Of a DNA stretch of 22,518 nucleotides, positions 1 through 7,980 are shown piece by piece. Under the pieces are notes generated by a model that saw only the letters and a program-made list of their open reading frames with translations, ran no database searches and was not told the DNA's origin. Location of the stretch: positions 1 to 22,518 of the forward strand of contig DATLCN010000034.1 of NCBI GenBank assembly GCA_035526335.1, read 5' to 3'. Both the position numbers and the translations under genes were made by a program. The number at the start of each line of letters is the position of its first letter. Within the stretch, counting starts at the first letter, position 1. Source of the stretch: GCA-2861595 sp035526335 (GTDB taxonomy: Bacteria > Actinomycetota > Acidimicrobiia > Acidimicrobiales > GCA-2861595).

Positions 1-795
1 GGACTGGCGCAGCACGGTCGACCCGGCCCGCAGCACCAGGCCACCGGCCCCGTCGACGCTGGGCTCGGCGCCGGTGATGTCCAGGCCGATGACGGCGGGG
101 TCCACGCCCGGGGCCACCTCGAAGTCGTACTCCAGCGAGCCTGCCACGTCACGGAAGACCAGGTCGACCCCCCGGTACACGCCCCGGTAGCGCACCCCGG
201 CGAACGATGCGACGTCGGTGTGCCAGCGGGTGGGGTCGTTGCCGATGAAGTAGTTGCTCACCCCGCCGAGGCGGCCCTCGCCCGTGACCCGGGCCGACCG
301 GCTGGCGCCGGCCAGGCCCATGCGCACCACCACGGGGACCTCAGGCTCGGGCTTGGCCGCCGGCTTCTGGCTGGGCTTGCCGGCCGGCTTCTGGCTGGGC
401 TTGCCGGCCGGCTTCTGGCCGGGCTTGCCGGCCAACTTCTGGCCGGGCTCGCCGGCCAACTTCTGGCCGGCCTCGTCGACCTTGTCGGCCTTGTCGGCCT
501 TGTCGGCCGGGGCCGGCGGAGTGGTGACGATCACCACTTCGGTGGGGGTGAGGAACAGGTTGTAGCCCCGTCCCCGGGCCATGAAGCGCACCTCGGGGTC
601 GAACTGGCCCTTGTTCTGCTCGAAGCGCAGGGGCTGGCCAGCCAGCAGGTCCGCGGCAGAGGCCGCCTTGGCCTGGGCGGGGGCGGGCCTGGGGGCCACC
701 ACGGCCGAGGCCGTGGCCCCGAGCCCTGAGGTCGCCATGGCCAGCGACGCCACGATGGCGAACGCAGACAGTTGCCCTGTGCGGAACCTGGTCAT
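1..795 (-). CDS. Secreted DUF7948/SBBP-type protein, N-terminal part (runs off left edge)
   Basis: The reading frame is open from an ATG at 795 to the window edge, giving 265 residues with the C-terminus missing. A GGAGGG ribosome site lies 8 bases before the ATG. Residues 1 to about 42 form a signal peptide followed by an Ala/Pro-rich stretch. Residues 52-90 (RFEQNKGQFDPEVRFMARG and the following strands) and 179-235 (VSNYFIGND, GVYRGVDLVF, LEYDFEVAPG) match the N-terminal domain typical of SBBP beta-propeller surface proteins, now called DUF7948. Between these halves, residues about 95-152 are a Lys/Pro/Gly/Gln low-complexity insert built from 8-residue units encoded by 24-bp DNA repeats. 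The family is secreted and often very long; its molecular role is not established. I infer an extracellular or cell-surface location. The recognition rests on motif memory, not a search. Confidence 0.8.
   Translation of the reverse strand, partial: MTRFRTGQLSAFAIVASLAMATSGLGATASAVVAPRPAPAQAKAASAADLLAGQPLRFEQNKGQFDPEVRFMARGRGYNLFLTPTEVVIVTTPPAPADKADKADKVDEAGQKLAGEPGQKLAGKPGQKPAGKPSQKPAGKPSQKPAAKPEPEVPVVVRMGLAGASRSARVTGEGRLGGVSNYFIGNDPTRWHTDVASFAGVRYRGVYRGVDLVFRDVAGSLEYDFEVAPGVDPAVIGLDITGAEPSVDGAGGLVLRAGSTVLRQS
358..508. repeat. In-frame tandem repeats: five 24-bp units plus 9-bp units
   Basis: The core CTTCTGG recurs exactly every 24 bases at 364, 388, 412, 436 and 460. Units 1-3 are nearly identical and units 4-5 diverge. 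A second tandem run of 9-bp CTTGTCGGC units follows at about 480-508. Read on the minus strand they encode eight-residue units of the form GQKPAGKP and then three-residue units of the form ADK. Both periods are multiples of three, so copy-number change would keep the reading frame of the host protein. Confidence 0.9.
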
Positions 796-924
796 TTGAA
801 ATTCCCTCCGTCGCTGACGTGCGAACCAGAACGGAAACCCGCGGGCCCCCCCGGCTCTCGTCAAGTTACGAGTGTAGGAAGCCTCCCCACAGGGCGGCAT
901 GTGCCTAAGGTCACTAATTCGGAA

Positions 925-2517
925 CTAAAAAGCCCGAAACCACCTGCGGGCTCCCAGTTCCTGGGAGCGGTGGCGGCGGGAAAGTACGAGGAACGCCAGC
1001 AGCGCGAACGCCGCCCCGGCCATGAGTCCGTACCCGATGAGTTGGAGAGGCTGGCGAAGAGTGGAACCTCTGCTCACCGCAACCGCGCTGCGGGCCAGGA
1101 CCTGCTTGTTCACTCCATCGGTGGCCGCCCGGGTGTCAGCCCACACGGCCAGGGAGCCGGCATTGCTAGCGAGGAGGCCGAGGCGGTTCCCCAGGTCGGG
1201 CAGGCCGCGGTCGGCGCCAGCGCCGCGGCTGGCGTCGAAGGCGGCGTCCGAAAGCCGCAGATGCGGCGCAAAGGTCGCACCTTTGTCCACGGAGGACTGC
1301 AACGACACCTCGTTGTAGCGGTCCAGGGGATCGGCCCGCCGGTCGTAGTAGACGACGTCCAGCCGACCGTTGGGGGCAATGGCCAGTTGGGGCAGGTACT
1401 GGGCGCGCCCGTCGCCCCGCGGCGTGTCGTTGACCCGCCGCGGCGGGTTCCATCGGGTGGCGTCGTCCGAGGACCACACCCAGACGTCGGCATCCCCCAG
1501 CCGGGCATCGTGGAAGCAGAGGTACAGGCGTCCGCTCGCCGGGTCCACGATTACCGACGGGGTCGGCGGGTGGACCTGTAGGAAGCGCTCGGTAGGCACG
1601 AGGGCGGTGTCGACCACCGCCTCCGACCAGCTCACCCCGCCGTCGCCCGAGCGGGCCAGCACCAGCGACCACGGCCCCGGATAGGCGGGGCCGCCGCGGC
1701 CCTCGTGGGCACCGGAGTAGTCCAGTATGTCGTTTCCCACATCGAGGTAGGCCACGTAGAGCCGGCCTTTCGGCCCCGTCGCCATCGACGGGGCCACCAC
1801 CCGGGCGCGGCCCGGGGGACTGACGGTGACGGCAGCGGCCCAGGTCGCCCCCCCGTCATCGGTGCGGGACACGACGACCGGGTTGGCGTCACTTGTGAAG
1901 CCATAGGCCCCCGTCGAGGAGACCTGCACCCACGACAGGTACGCCCGGCCCGGCGTGCCGGCGTCGGCGATCACGCGGACCTGGAACCCCATCGGACCCG
2001 ACGCGGCGACCGGCGAGGACAGCGTGCGCCCCCCGTCGCGCGAGGTCGACACCCACACCGTGTCGGGGACGATCCCCCGGTTGTCCACTTCGGCAAAGGA
2101 GGTGAAGGAGACATAGAGCACTCCGTCGGGGCCGAAGGCCAGATCGGGGGAGAAGCAGGCGCTCACCTTGGCGTCCGGTACGGGCACCACCGTCTCGGCC
2201 CAACGCGCCCCCCGGTCGAACGAGACGTGCATCGCACACCCCGTGCGGGGGCTGTCAACCCGGTCGACAACCACGAGGTTGTCGGGATCGGTCGGATTTG
2301 CCCTGATCGTCGGCGAGTTGTGGGCGGCCACGTCCAGCGGGTCGGTCGCCGCCGCCGCCACCGGCAGGTTTCCGCCGACCACGCGGGCGGTGGGGAGGGC
2401 CAGATCGTTGGCGGTCAGGACCGCTCCCGCCCCCGTCGCCAACAGCACCAGCGTCAGGCCGATCACGACCCATCGCCTACTCCTGGTGCCAGGAGGTGGT
2501 GACGGCGCCTCGCCCAC
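925..2517 (-). CDS. Membrane-anchored sialidase-fold (Asp-box/BNR repeat) protein
   Basis: This encodes about 530 residues from a GTG at 2517, chosen because GGAG sits 9 bases upstream and the product then starts just before a membrane segment (residues about 16-34). The body shows at least six Asp-box type motifs (SFDRGARW, STSRDGGRT, SRTDDGGATW, ARSGDGGVSW, SSDDATRW, SSVDKGATF), the signature of six-bladed sialidase-like beta-propellers. A second hydrophobic helix near the C-terminus (LQLIGYGLMAGAAFALLAFLVL) is followed by a basic tail, so the propeller probably sits outside the cell, anchored at both ends. I cannot identify the sialidase catalytic Arg triad with confidence, so enzymatic activity is not claimed. 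The frame stays open to 2763, and an in-frame TTG at 2541 is an alternative start. It shares orientation with the preceding gene but lies 129 bp from it. Confidence 0.8.
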   Translation of the reverse strand: MGEAPSPPPGTRSRRWVVIGLTLVLLATGAGAVLTANDLALPTARVVGGNLPVAAAATDPLDVAAHNSPTIRANPTDPDNLVVVDRVDSPRTGCAMHVSFDRGARWAETVVPVPDAKVSACFSPDLAFGPDGVLYVSFTSFAEVDNRGIVPDTVWVSTSRDGGRTLSSPVAASGPMGFQVRVIADAGTPGRAYLSWVQVSSTGAYGFTSDANPVVVSRTDDGGATWAAAVTVSPPGRARVVAPSMATGPKGRLYVAYLDVGNDILDYSGAHEGRGGPAYPGPWSLVLARSGDGGVSWSEAVVDTALVPTERFLQVHPPTPSVIVDPASGRLYLCFHDARLGDADVWVWSSDDATRWNPPRRVNDTPRGDGRAQYLPQLAIAPNGRLDVVYYDRRADPLDRYNEVSLQSSVDKGATFAPHLRLSDAAFDASRGAGADRGLPDLGNRLGLLASNAGSLAVWADTRAATDGVNKQVLARSAVAVSRGSTLRQPLQLIGYGLMAGAAFALLAFLVLSRRHRSQELGARRWFRAF

Positions 2518-3019
2518 CGTCGATGTCTCCGCCTCGTTCAATGTAGCGACGGGTCCGTGGACGGCTCCGGGACTGCAACTACCGCCGGCCTTGTTTCGTC
2601 GCCAATGCCCTCGCCCGACCCCTCGGCGTTGAGAAGCAGGACGCCTCCGACGCCGCCGGTACGGCGCCGGTGACGGCTGGTACCGAAGATCTCGCTCATT
2701 CCGTGCACGCCATGGGATCGTCCTTTGTGGTGGTCGACGCCCGACGGTACAGCCCGGGCGCACTCAGCGATCAAGCGAACGTCGAGCAAATCCCGTGGGA
2801 CCTTCCCGCCGGTGACTGTTTCAGCCCCCTTTGGCGCCCCTGGCGAGACGTTGGAAATCGTGTTCGGCGGCCAGGCGTCGCGCCGGGGCCGCCTGCGGGT
2901 GACGCAGTTGGGCCGTGGGTCAGCCCCAAAGTGTGCGCATCGGCACATGGACGCTTGCGGTTCGGTGTGGTCAACTAACATCTATCGGCACTGGGCCGCA
3001 ACGACGTGGGGAGTGGCAG
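2518..3019. other. 502-bp divergent intergenic region; possible 53-residue ORF
   Basis: No secure gene lies here. The minus frame from ATG 2699 to TGA 2538 encodes 53 residues (MSEIFGTSRHRRRTGG...). Its TGA overlaps the possible TTG start (2541-2539) of the sialidase-fold gene as TTGA, which would be a coupling arrangement, but no ribosome site stands at a good distance before ATG 2699. On the plus strand TTGCGG (2955-2960) and TAACAT (2976-2981) are 15 bases apart and could be a weak promoter for the gene at 3020. I see no hairpin or RNA gene here. Confidence 0.3.
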
Positions 3020-3895
3020 ATGAGGACGAGATCGGGTGTCAGGAGATTCGGCGTCATCACCGTTGTCGCCGGGGCGGCGTTGCTGGTTGGTGTTGGTAGT
3101 GCCGCTTGGGCCTGCATCGGGGGGGGGGTCGCCAGTCCGTTCATCGACTCCCCCCAGCCGAGCCAGGCCACCGCCGGTAGCCAGGTGCAGGTCAGCGGGG
3201 GGAACTGGGCCGTCGCCAACACGGTTCAGATCCAATGGGACGGAGCCGGTGACGGTGTGCTCGCCAAGGTGGTCCCTGAGCGGGACGGCTCTTTTTCCCG
3301 GGCCGTCACAATCCCCGGCGGGGCCGTGCCCGGGGTCTTCTCGATGATCGCCACCCAAGGCGACAAGAGCGCCAATCCGGTAAGGATCGAGGTCCTGGCA
3401 GCCGACGGCTCCAGCACGCCTACCGCCGAACCCGACCAGCCCGGTTCTGAGGTCAGCCCCACCGGCCGGACCAGCGGGGCCAAGCGCACAGCTGTCGAGC
3501 CGGCCCCCGCGGTGGCGCCTGTAGGTGACATGGTTCAGGGCGCGCCCGCCGCTTCTGGTGCCTCCCCCTCCCTCGGTGTGCAGCCCCGGACAAGGCCCTC
3601 CACCGCAGTGGTCGCCGTGCCCCAGGCCGTGCCCGCAGGCAGCGCGGCGTCTGCGCCACAGGTCCTGTCCGGGTCCGACCAGACTCCGGCCAGCGCGGCG
3701 ATGGCTTCCGATGACCTGTGGAGCGGCTTCGCCAATGGTCAGTCCCGGGGTTCGCAAGCAGTTGTGAAGCTTCCCTCCTCGGCAGCGACGGGATCACCGA
3801 TGCCGATCGGCTTGGCCGTGCTGGCTGGGGGTCTGGTGAGCATGTTCGCCGGCTTCGGCTTGGCCGAGATGGGCCGGCGCCGGGCCTCGGCCTGA
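3020..3895 (+). CDS. Secreted, C-terminally anchored surface protein with Ig-like domain
   Basis: This encodes 291 residues from an ATG with GGGGAG 7 bases upstream. Residues 1-31 are a classic signal peptide ending in AWA. An N-terminal domain at about residues 40-125 (SPQPSQATAGSQVQVSGGNW, VQIQWDGAGDGVL, DGSFSRAVTIPGG, GVFSMIATQG) resembles the small Ig-like/IPT domains of actinobacterial surface proteins. Then comes a long Ala/Pro/Ser-rich linker of about 125 residues, and a C-terminal membrane helix (about 260-283) with the basic tail GRRRASA. This layout suits a wall-spanning protein exposed outside the membrane. A run of ten G (3119-3128) encodes the Gly-Gly-Gly just after the signal peptide. 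I do not recognise a specific function. Confidence 0.75.
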   Translation: MRTRSGVRRFGVITVVAGAALLVGVGSAAWACIGGGVASPFIDSPQPSQATAGSQVQVSGGNWAVANTVQIQWDGAGDGVLAKVVPERDGSFSRAVTIPGGAVPGVFSMIATQGDKSANPVRIEVLAADGSSTPTAEPDQPGSEVSPTGRTSGAKRTAVEPAPAVAPVGDMVQGAPAASGASPSLGVQPRTRPSTAVVAVPQAVPAGSAASAPQVLSGSDQTPASAAMASDDLWSGFANGQSRGSQAVVKLPSSAATGSPMPIGLAVLAGGLVSMFAGFGLAEMGRRRASA

Positions 3896-3948
3896 CGCCA
3901 ACTCTGCGCAGATCATCCCCCGGGCCCATGGCTTCGGAGAGACCGCCG

Positions 3949-3966
3949 CTGGGCGTGTAGGCCCAG
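3949..3966. terminator. Weak hairpin between convergent genes
   Basis: CTGGGC (3949-3954), a six-base loop and GCCCAG (3961-3966) form a 6-bp stem between the plus-strand gene ending at 3895 and the minus-strand gene ending at 3994. There is no T-tract. The position suits a terminator, but a stem this short could arise by chance. Confidence 0.3.
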
Positions 3967-3993
3967 GCCAAGATCCGCCACGGCGTGGTCTAC

Positions 3994-4488
3994 TCAGGCG
4001 ACGATCTCGTTCTCCAGCATGGACTGCAGATCGTCGTCATCTGTGACGAAGGCCTTGTTGAAGAACAGGAACTTCACCACCCAGAGGATGCCGAAGGTGA
4101 GGATCACGGTGACGTTCACGATCAACGCCTGACCTACCCGGCTGCCGGTGAGGTTCCTGGCGTGGGTCTCGGCGTAGTCGGCCGACCAGGTCGACATCAC
4201 CAGGCCCAGGAAGGCCAGCGACCAAAACGGAAGAAGCTCCTTCAGGAAATGGGAACGACCCCGCTTTCCCCACGCCCAAGTGCGGTTCAGGTAGTACGAC
4301 GGGACTCCGGCGACGCAGCAGGCCGTGATGTTGGCTGACTTCGCCGTCCAGTGCAGCCCAACCTGGAGGCTGAACAACGTGACCTGGCTGACGACCACCG
4401 ACACGACCGAAACGAGCATGTAGCGGATTGCCTTCTTCCCTCCCGGAGTGCCTACGCGCTCGCGCAGCGATCCGATCGACAAGGCCAT
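3994..4488 (-). CDS. GtrA-like membrane protein
   Basis: This encodes 164 residues with four predicted membrane helices, at about residues 20-45, 50-70, 85-105 and 120-143. The arrangement and the NRTWAWG motif after helix 2 are typical of the GtrA/DPMS-like family (PF04138). Members are thought to help move undecaprenyl- or polyprenyl-linked sugars across the membrane, or to partner with a glycosyltransferase for cell-surface polysaccharides. The C-terminal tail is acidic (TDDDDLQSMLENE). The gene begins 24 bases after the fabI stop on the same strand, so it is likely the last gene of the fatty-acid operon. The ribosome site is weak (AGG about 10 bases upstream). No glycosyltransferase partner is visible nearby. 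Family assignment is firm; the exact substrate is unknown. Confidence 0.85.
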   Translation of the reverse strand: MALSIGSLRERVGTPGGKKAIRYMLVSVVSVVVSQVTLFSLQVGLHWTAKSANITACCVAGVPSYYLNRTWAWGKRGRSHFLKELLPFWSLAFLGLVMSTWSADYAETHARNLTGSRVGQALIVNVTVILTFGILWVVKFLFFNKAFVTDDDDLQSMLENEIVA

Positions 4489-4512
4489 GAGTCGGAGCCT
4501 ACCGGGGCTCTT

Positions 4513-5283
4513 TTAGGCACCCATGGCGTGATATCCACCGTCTACGTGCAGGATCTCGCCGGTGGTGGCGGGGAACCAGTCCGACAGCAGCGCCACACAT
4601 GCCTTGGCCACAGGCTCGGTATCGCCAACGTCCCAGCCCAGGGGCGCCCGGGCCGCCCAGGCTGCTTCAAAGGCATCGAAGCCGGGAATGCCTCGGGCCG
4701 CCACCGTGCGCTGTGGGCCGGCGGCGACGAGATTGACCCGGATCCCCCGGGACCCGAGGTCCCGGGCGAGATAGCGGGCGCAGGATTCCAGCGCCGCTTT
4801 GGCCACACCCATCCAGTCGTATGAGGGCCAGGCCTGGCGGGCGTCGAAGTCGAGGCCCACGATGGAGCCGCTACCGGCCTTCTCCATCAATGGAAGGGCC
4901 ATCTCGGCCAGCGCCTTGAGCGAATAGGCCGACACATGCAGAGCGGTGGCGACGTCGTCCCACTGGGCCCGCAGGATGTCGCCGCCCAGGCAGGCCTCCG
5001 GAGCGAATCCGATGGCGTGGAGCACGCCGTCCAGGCCTCCCCATCGGGTGTCGAGATCGTCGTGCAGTCGGGCCAGGTGGCCGGCGTCGGTGACGTCGAG
5101 CTCGAGCACCTCCGGCGGGTCCGGCAGCCGGCGGGCACTGCGCAGGGTGAGGTTCATGGGCCGGCCGAAGGAGGTGAGCACTATCTGCGCACCCTGCTCC
5201 TGGGCCATGCGGGCCACGGCGAAGGCGAGGGACGACTCGGTGAGAACGCCGGTCACCAGGATGCGCTTGCCCTCGAGCAGCAT
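4513..5283 (-). CDS. fabI: Enoyl-[acyl-carrier-protein] reductase, InhA-like FabI
   Basis: The enzyme reduces the enoyl-ACP double bond with NADH in the last step of each FAS-II elongation cycle, in the cytoplasm. The protein (256 residues from ATG 5283; a GTG directly before it is also possible) begins with the nucleotide-binding loop LEGKRILVTGVLTESSLAF. It carries the catalytic pair in YDWMGVAK (Tyr about 155, Lys about 162). The stretches VGLDFDARQAWPSYDWM, VNLVAAGPQRT and ALLSDWFPATTGEI follow mycobacterial InhA closely, and the length is usual. The start overlaps the stop of the carboxyltransferase gene as TGATG, with no ribosome site of its own, implying translational coupling. The InhA resemblance suggests sensitivity to InhA/FabI-type inhibitors, but that is inference. 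Confidence 0.95.
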   Translation of the reverse strand: MLLEGKRILVTGVLTESSLAFAVARMAQEQGAQIVLTSFGRPMNLTLRSARRLPDPPEVLELDVTDAGHLARLHDDLDTRWGGLDGVLHAIGFAPEACLGGDILRAQWDDVATALHVSAYSLKALAEMALPLMEKAGSGSIVGLDFDARQAWPSYDWMGVAKAALESCARYLARDLGSRGIRVNLVAAGPQRTVAARGIPGFDAFEAAWAARAPLGWDVGDTEPVAKACVALLSDWFPATTGEILHVDGGYHAMGA

Positions 5284-6629
5284 CACAGGGGCGTGTTGGC
5301 GTGGCGCCGCTCGGGCAGGAACTCACGCTTGGAGGCCAGGGCGGCGAAAGCGGCGGCGACCACGCGACGGGTGGAGGCCGGTGCGATGACATCGTCGAGG
5401 AAACCTCGTTCGGCCGCCATGACCGGCGAGCAGAACTTGGCCGAGTACTCCGCCTCCAGGCCGGCCCGCTCCGCCGGGCCCGGCTTGCGCTTGCCGTGGA
5501 GCACCTGGACGGCGCCGGCCGCGCCCATCACCGCCACCTCGGCGCCGGGCCAGGCGAAGCAGGCGTCGCTGCCGAGGCCCTTGGAATCCATCACGATGTA
5601 GGCACCTCCATATGCCTTGCGCAGGGCCACCGAGACACGCGGCACGGTTGCCGCGGCGTAGGCGTGCACGAGCTGCGCGCCATGGCGGATCATCCCCCGC
5701 CACTCGATGTCCTTGCCCGGCTGGAACCCGGGGGTGTCGACCAGGGTCAGCAGCGGGATGTTGAAAGCATCGCACACCTGGACGAACCGGGCCGCCTTGC
5801 GTGAGCCGTCGATGTCGAGGGTGCCGGCCATCACGCAGGGTTGGTTGGCGACCACGCCCACGGGCCGGCCGGCCACCGTGGCCAGGCCTGTGACGACATT
5901 GGGGGCATGGAGCGCCCGCACCTCGAGGAACGAGCCCTGATCGGTCACGTCGCCGATGACGTCTCGGATGTCGTAGGAGGCGGCGGCCTCGTCGGGCACC
6001 GCTTCGGCCGCAGCATCGCAGTCCCGATCGACAGGGTCGTCGCTCCACTGGGCCGGCGGCAGCTCCCCGTTGTTGGACGGAAAGTAGGCGAGAAAGTCGA
6101 GTACGACCTCCAGCGCGGCAGCCTCGTCGGGTGCAGTGGCCCACGCGACACCGGTGCGGCTGGAGTGGATGGCGGCTGAACCGAGGGCCGCGTGATCGAC
6201 TTCGGCTCCGGTGAAGCGGCGGACGGCGTTCGGCCCGCTGACGTAGGAGAACGCCGACGAGGTCATGACCACGATGTCCGCCAGGCCCAGCATGAGCGCC
6301 GGCCCGGCCAGGCAGGGACCGGTGACCACGATGGCGACCGGCACCACGCCCGATGCCCCCACGAGGGCACGGGCCACGCGGCCCCACGCGTGGAGGGAGG
6401 CGACGCCATGGGAGATGTCGGCACCGGAGCTGGCCACCGTTCCGATCACGGGCACGCCCAGTTCGGTGGCGGCGAGGATGAGGCGCTCGAGGGTGTCGCC
6501 TTCAGCGGGGCCGATGGCCCCCCGGTGCTCGCCGCCCTCGAGGTGGAAGCGGGCGACGGTGCGGCCGTCCATCTCGGTTATCTCCGCCGTAGCGGCCGAG
6601 GCCCGGCGGGCGGCCAGCAGGAGGGTCAT
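5283..6629 (-). CDS. Acyl-CoA carboxylase carboxyltransferase subunit, AccD6-like
   Basis: This subunit moves the carboxyl group from carboxybiotin to acetyl-CoA (or another acyl-CoA), supplying malonyl-CoA for the FAS-II cycle. The 448 residues form two crotonase-like halves. The first carries GPCLAGPALMLGLADIVVM (104-122) and the second VDTPGFQPGKDIEWRG (298-312), YGGAYIVMDSKGLGSDACFAWPG (340-362) and AEVAVMGAAGAVQVLHGK. The C-terminus RRHANTPL resembles that of mycobacterial AccD6, which also sits in a FAS-II operon. Length is slightly below AccD6 (about 473), mostly at the N-terminus. The ATG at 6629 lacks a clear ribosome site and lies 94 bases after fabF. The frame stays open upstream, so the true start could be earlier. 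No biotin carboxylase subunit is encoded in the window. Confidence 0.9.
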   Translation of the reverse strand: MTLLLAARRASAATAEITEMDGRTVARFHLEGGEHRGAIGPAEGDTLERLILAATELGVPVIGTVASSGADISHGVASLHAWGRVARALVGASGVVPVAIVVTGPCLAGPALMLGLADIVVMTSSAFSYVSGPNAVRRFTGAEVDHAALGSAAIHSSRTGVAWATAPDEAAALEVVLDFLAYFPSNNGELPPAQWSDDPVDRDCDAAAEAVPDEAAASYDIRDVIGDVTDQGSFLEVRALHAPNVVTGLATVAGRPVGVVANQPCVMAGTLDIDGSRKAARFVQVCDAFNIPLLTLVDTPGFQPGKDIEWRGMIRHGAQLVHAYAAATVPRVSVALRKAYGGAYIVMDSKGLGSDACFAWPGAEVAVMGAAGAVQVLHGKRKPGPAERAGLEAEYSAKFCSPVMAAERGFLDDVIAPASTRRVVAAAFAALASKREFLPERRHANTPL

Positions 6630-6723
6630 CGATGGCCGGCGTCCGGGTCCGGGGCGGCGCCCTGGCGGCGCTCTGATGGCCCAGCTGCGCAGGGACTGGG
6701 TTCCGGGATCGGGATGGAGACCC

Positions 6724-7977
6724 TCACTCGGGGAAACCGGAGACGACCAGGGTGGCGTTGTGGCCGCCGAAGCCGAACGAGTTCGACAACACGGGGCCGG
6801 TCACCTCACGAGGTGAGCCGGCGACGATGTCGACGGTGATGGCGGGATCGGTGCGGTCGTGGTTGGCTGTCGGCGGAACCAGCCCGGCGGCCGAGGACAG
6901 CACCGCGGCCACTGCCTCCACCGCGCCGGCCGCGCCGATGCAGTGGCCGGTGACGCCCTTGGTGGAGGTGACCGGAGGTGCGGAGCCGGCGAAGGCCTTC
7001 ACGATGGCCTCGGCCTCGGCCGCGTCGTTCAGGGGTGTCGACGTGCCGTGGGAGTTGACGTGGCCGATGTCGGCCGGCGCCAGACCGGCGTCCTCCAGAG
7101 CCAGCTCCATGCAGGCCACCGCACCGCTGCCGTCGGGCGTGGGGGCGGTGATGTGGTGGGCGTCGGAGTTGCGGCCGTAACCGAGGATCTCGCCGTAGAT
7201 GCGGGCGCCACGGGCCTCGGCACGGTCCCACCGCTCGAGAACGAGAAAGGCGGCACCTTCGCCCATCACGAAGCCGTCACGGTCGGGGTCGAAGGGGCGC
7301 GAGGCGCGGCCGGGTTCGTCGGACCGGGTGGAGAGCGCTCCCATGCGGGCGAACGAAGCCAGCGCGATGGGCGTGATCGCGGCCTCGGCTCCGCCGGCCA
7401 TCACCACGTCCGCCGAGCCTTCGTGGATCAGCCGGGTGGCCTCCCCGATGGCGTGGGTGCCGGCGGCGCAGGCGGTGGTGACGCAGAAGTTCGGTCCCTT
7501 CCAGCCGTGGCGCATGGCGATCAGCGCCGCGGTGGCGTTGGACATCATCATCGGAACGAGAAACGGGCTCACCCGGGAAGCGCCCTTGGCGAAGAGGACC
7601 TTCTCCTCCTCCTCCTGGGTCCACAGCCCGCCCACCCCGGTGCCGGCGACCACTGCGCAACGACCCGGATCGGCCCCGAGGTCACCCGCGTCGGCCAGAG
7701 CGTCGGTGGCGGCGGCGAAGCCCAGCTGACTCACACGGTCGGCCCGGCGAGCCTCCTTGTGGCCGAGGTACGCGCCGGCATCGAAGTCGAGAACCTCACA
7801 CGCGAAAGCCACCGGCAGATCGGACGCGTCGAAGCGGGTGATGGGCGCCGCGGTGGGCCGACCTTCGAGAAGCGTGGCCCAGAAACCGGCGACCTCGTTG
7901 CCCGCCGGCGTCTTCACCCCCATGCCCGTGACGGCGACACGGGGGCGGCCGCGGTGATCGGTGGCGGTGGATCCCAT
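6724..7977 (-). CDS. fabF: 3-oxoacyl-ACP synthase II (KasA/FabF type)
   Basis: The condensing enzyme extends acyl-ACP with malonyl-ACP. The 417 residues contain the Cys-His-His triad in the expected contexts: Cys170 in TTACAAGTHAIG, His310 in NSHGTSTPLND, and His345 in TKGVTGHCIGAAG with conserved Lys340. The C-terminal glycine-rich SNSFGFGGHNAT loop is present, and the length is standard for the family. The ATG at 7977 follows the acpP stop by three bases, with GGGA inside the acpP end as a plausible ribosome site. The gene is tightly coupled to acpP upstream. I prefer the name fabF over kasA because the window cannot show chain-length preference. Confidence 0.96.
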   Translation of the reverse strand: MGSTATDHRGRPRVAVTGMGVKTPAGNEVAGFWATLLEGRPTAAPITRFDASDLPVAFACEVLDFDAGAYLGHKEARRADRVSQLGFAAATDALADAGDLGADPGRCAVVAGTGVGGLWTQEEEEKVLFAKGASRVSPFLVPMMMSNATAALIAMRHGWKGPNFCVTTACAAGTHAIGEATRLIHEGSADVVMAGGAEAAITPIALASFARMGALSTRSDEPGRASRPFDPDRDGFVMGEGAAFLVLERWDRAEARGARIYGEILGYGRNSDAHHITAPTPDGSGAVACMELALEDAGLAPADIGHVNSHGTSTPLNDAAEAEAIVKAFAGSAPPVTSTKGVTGHCIGAAGAVEAVAAVLSSAAGLVPPTANHDRTDPAITVDIVAGSPREVTGPVLSNSFGFGGHNATLVVSGFPE

Positions 7978-7980
7978 GAC

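Noticed and set aside
358..483. 24-bp repeats considered as a CRISPR array
   Set aside because: The units are directly adjacent with no unique spacers, and they keep the reading frame of a secreted protein.
1705..2502. Plus-strand frame opposite the sialidase-fold gene
   Set aside because: The product is rich in Arg, Gly and His with no recognisable domain, while the opposite strand carries six Asp-box motifs.
2518..2763. In-frame extension of the sialidase-fold gene to 2763
   Set aside because: The extra residues are Arg-rich with no ribosome site, and they would bury the signal anchor 98 residues into the protein. GTG 2517 has a ribosome site.
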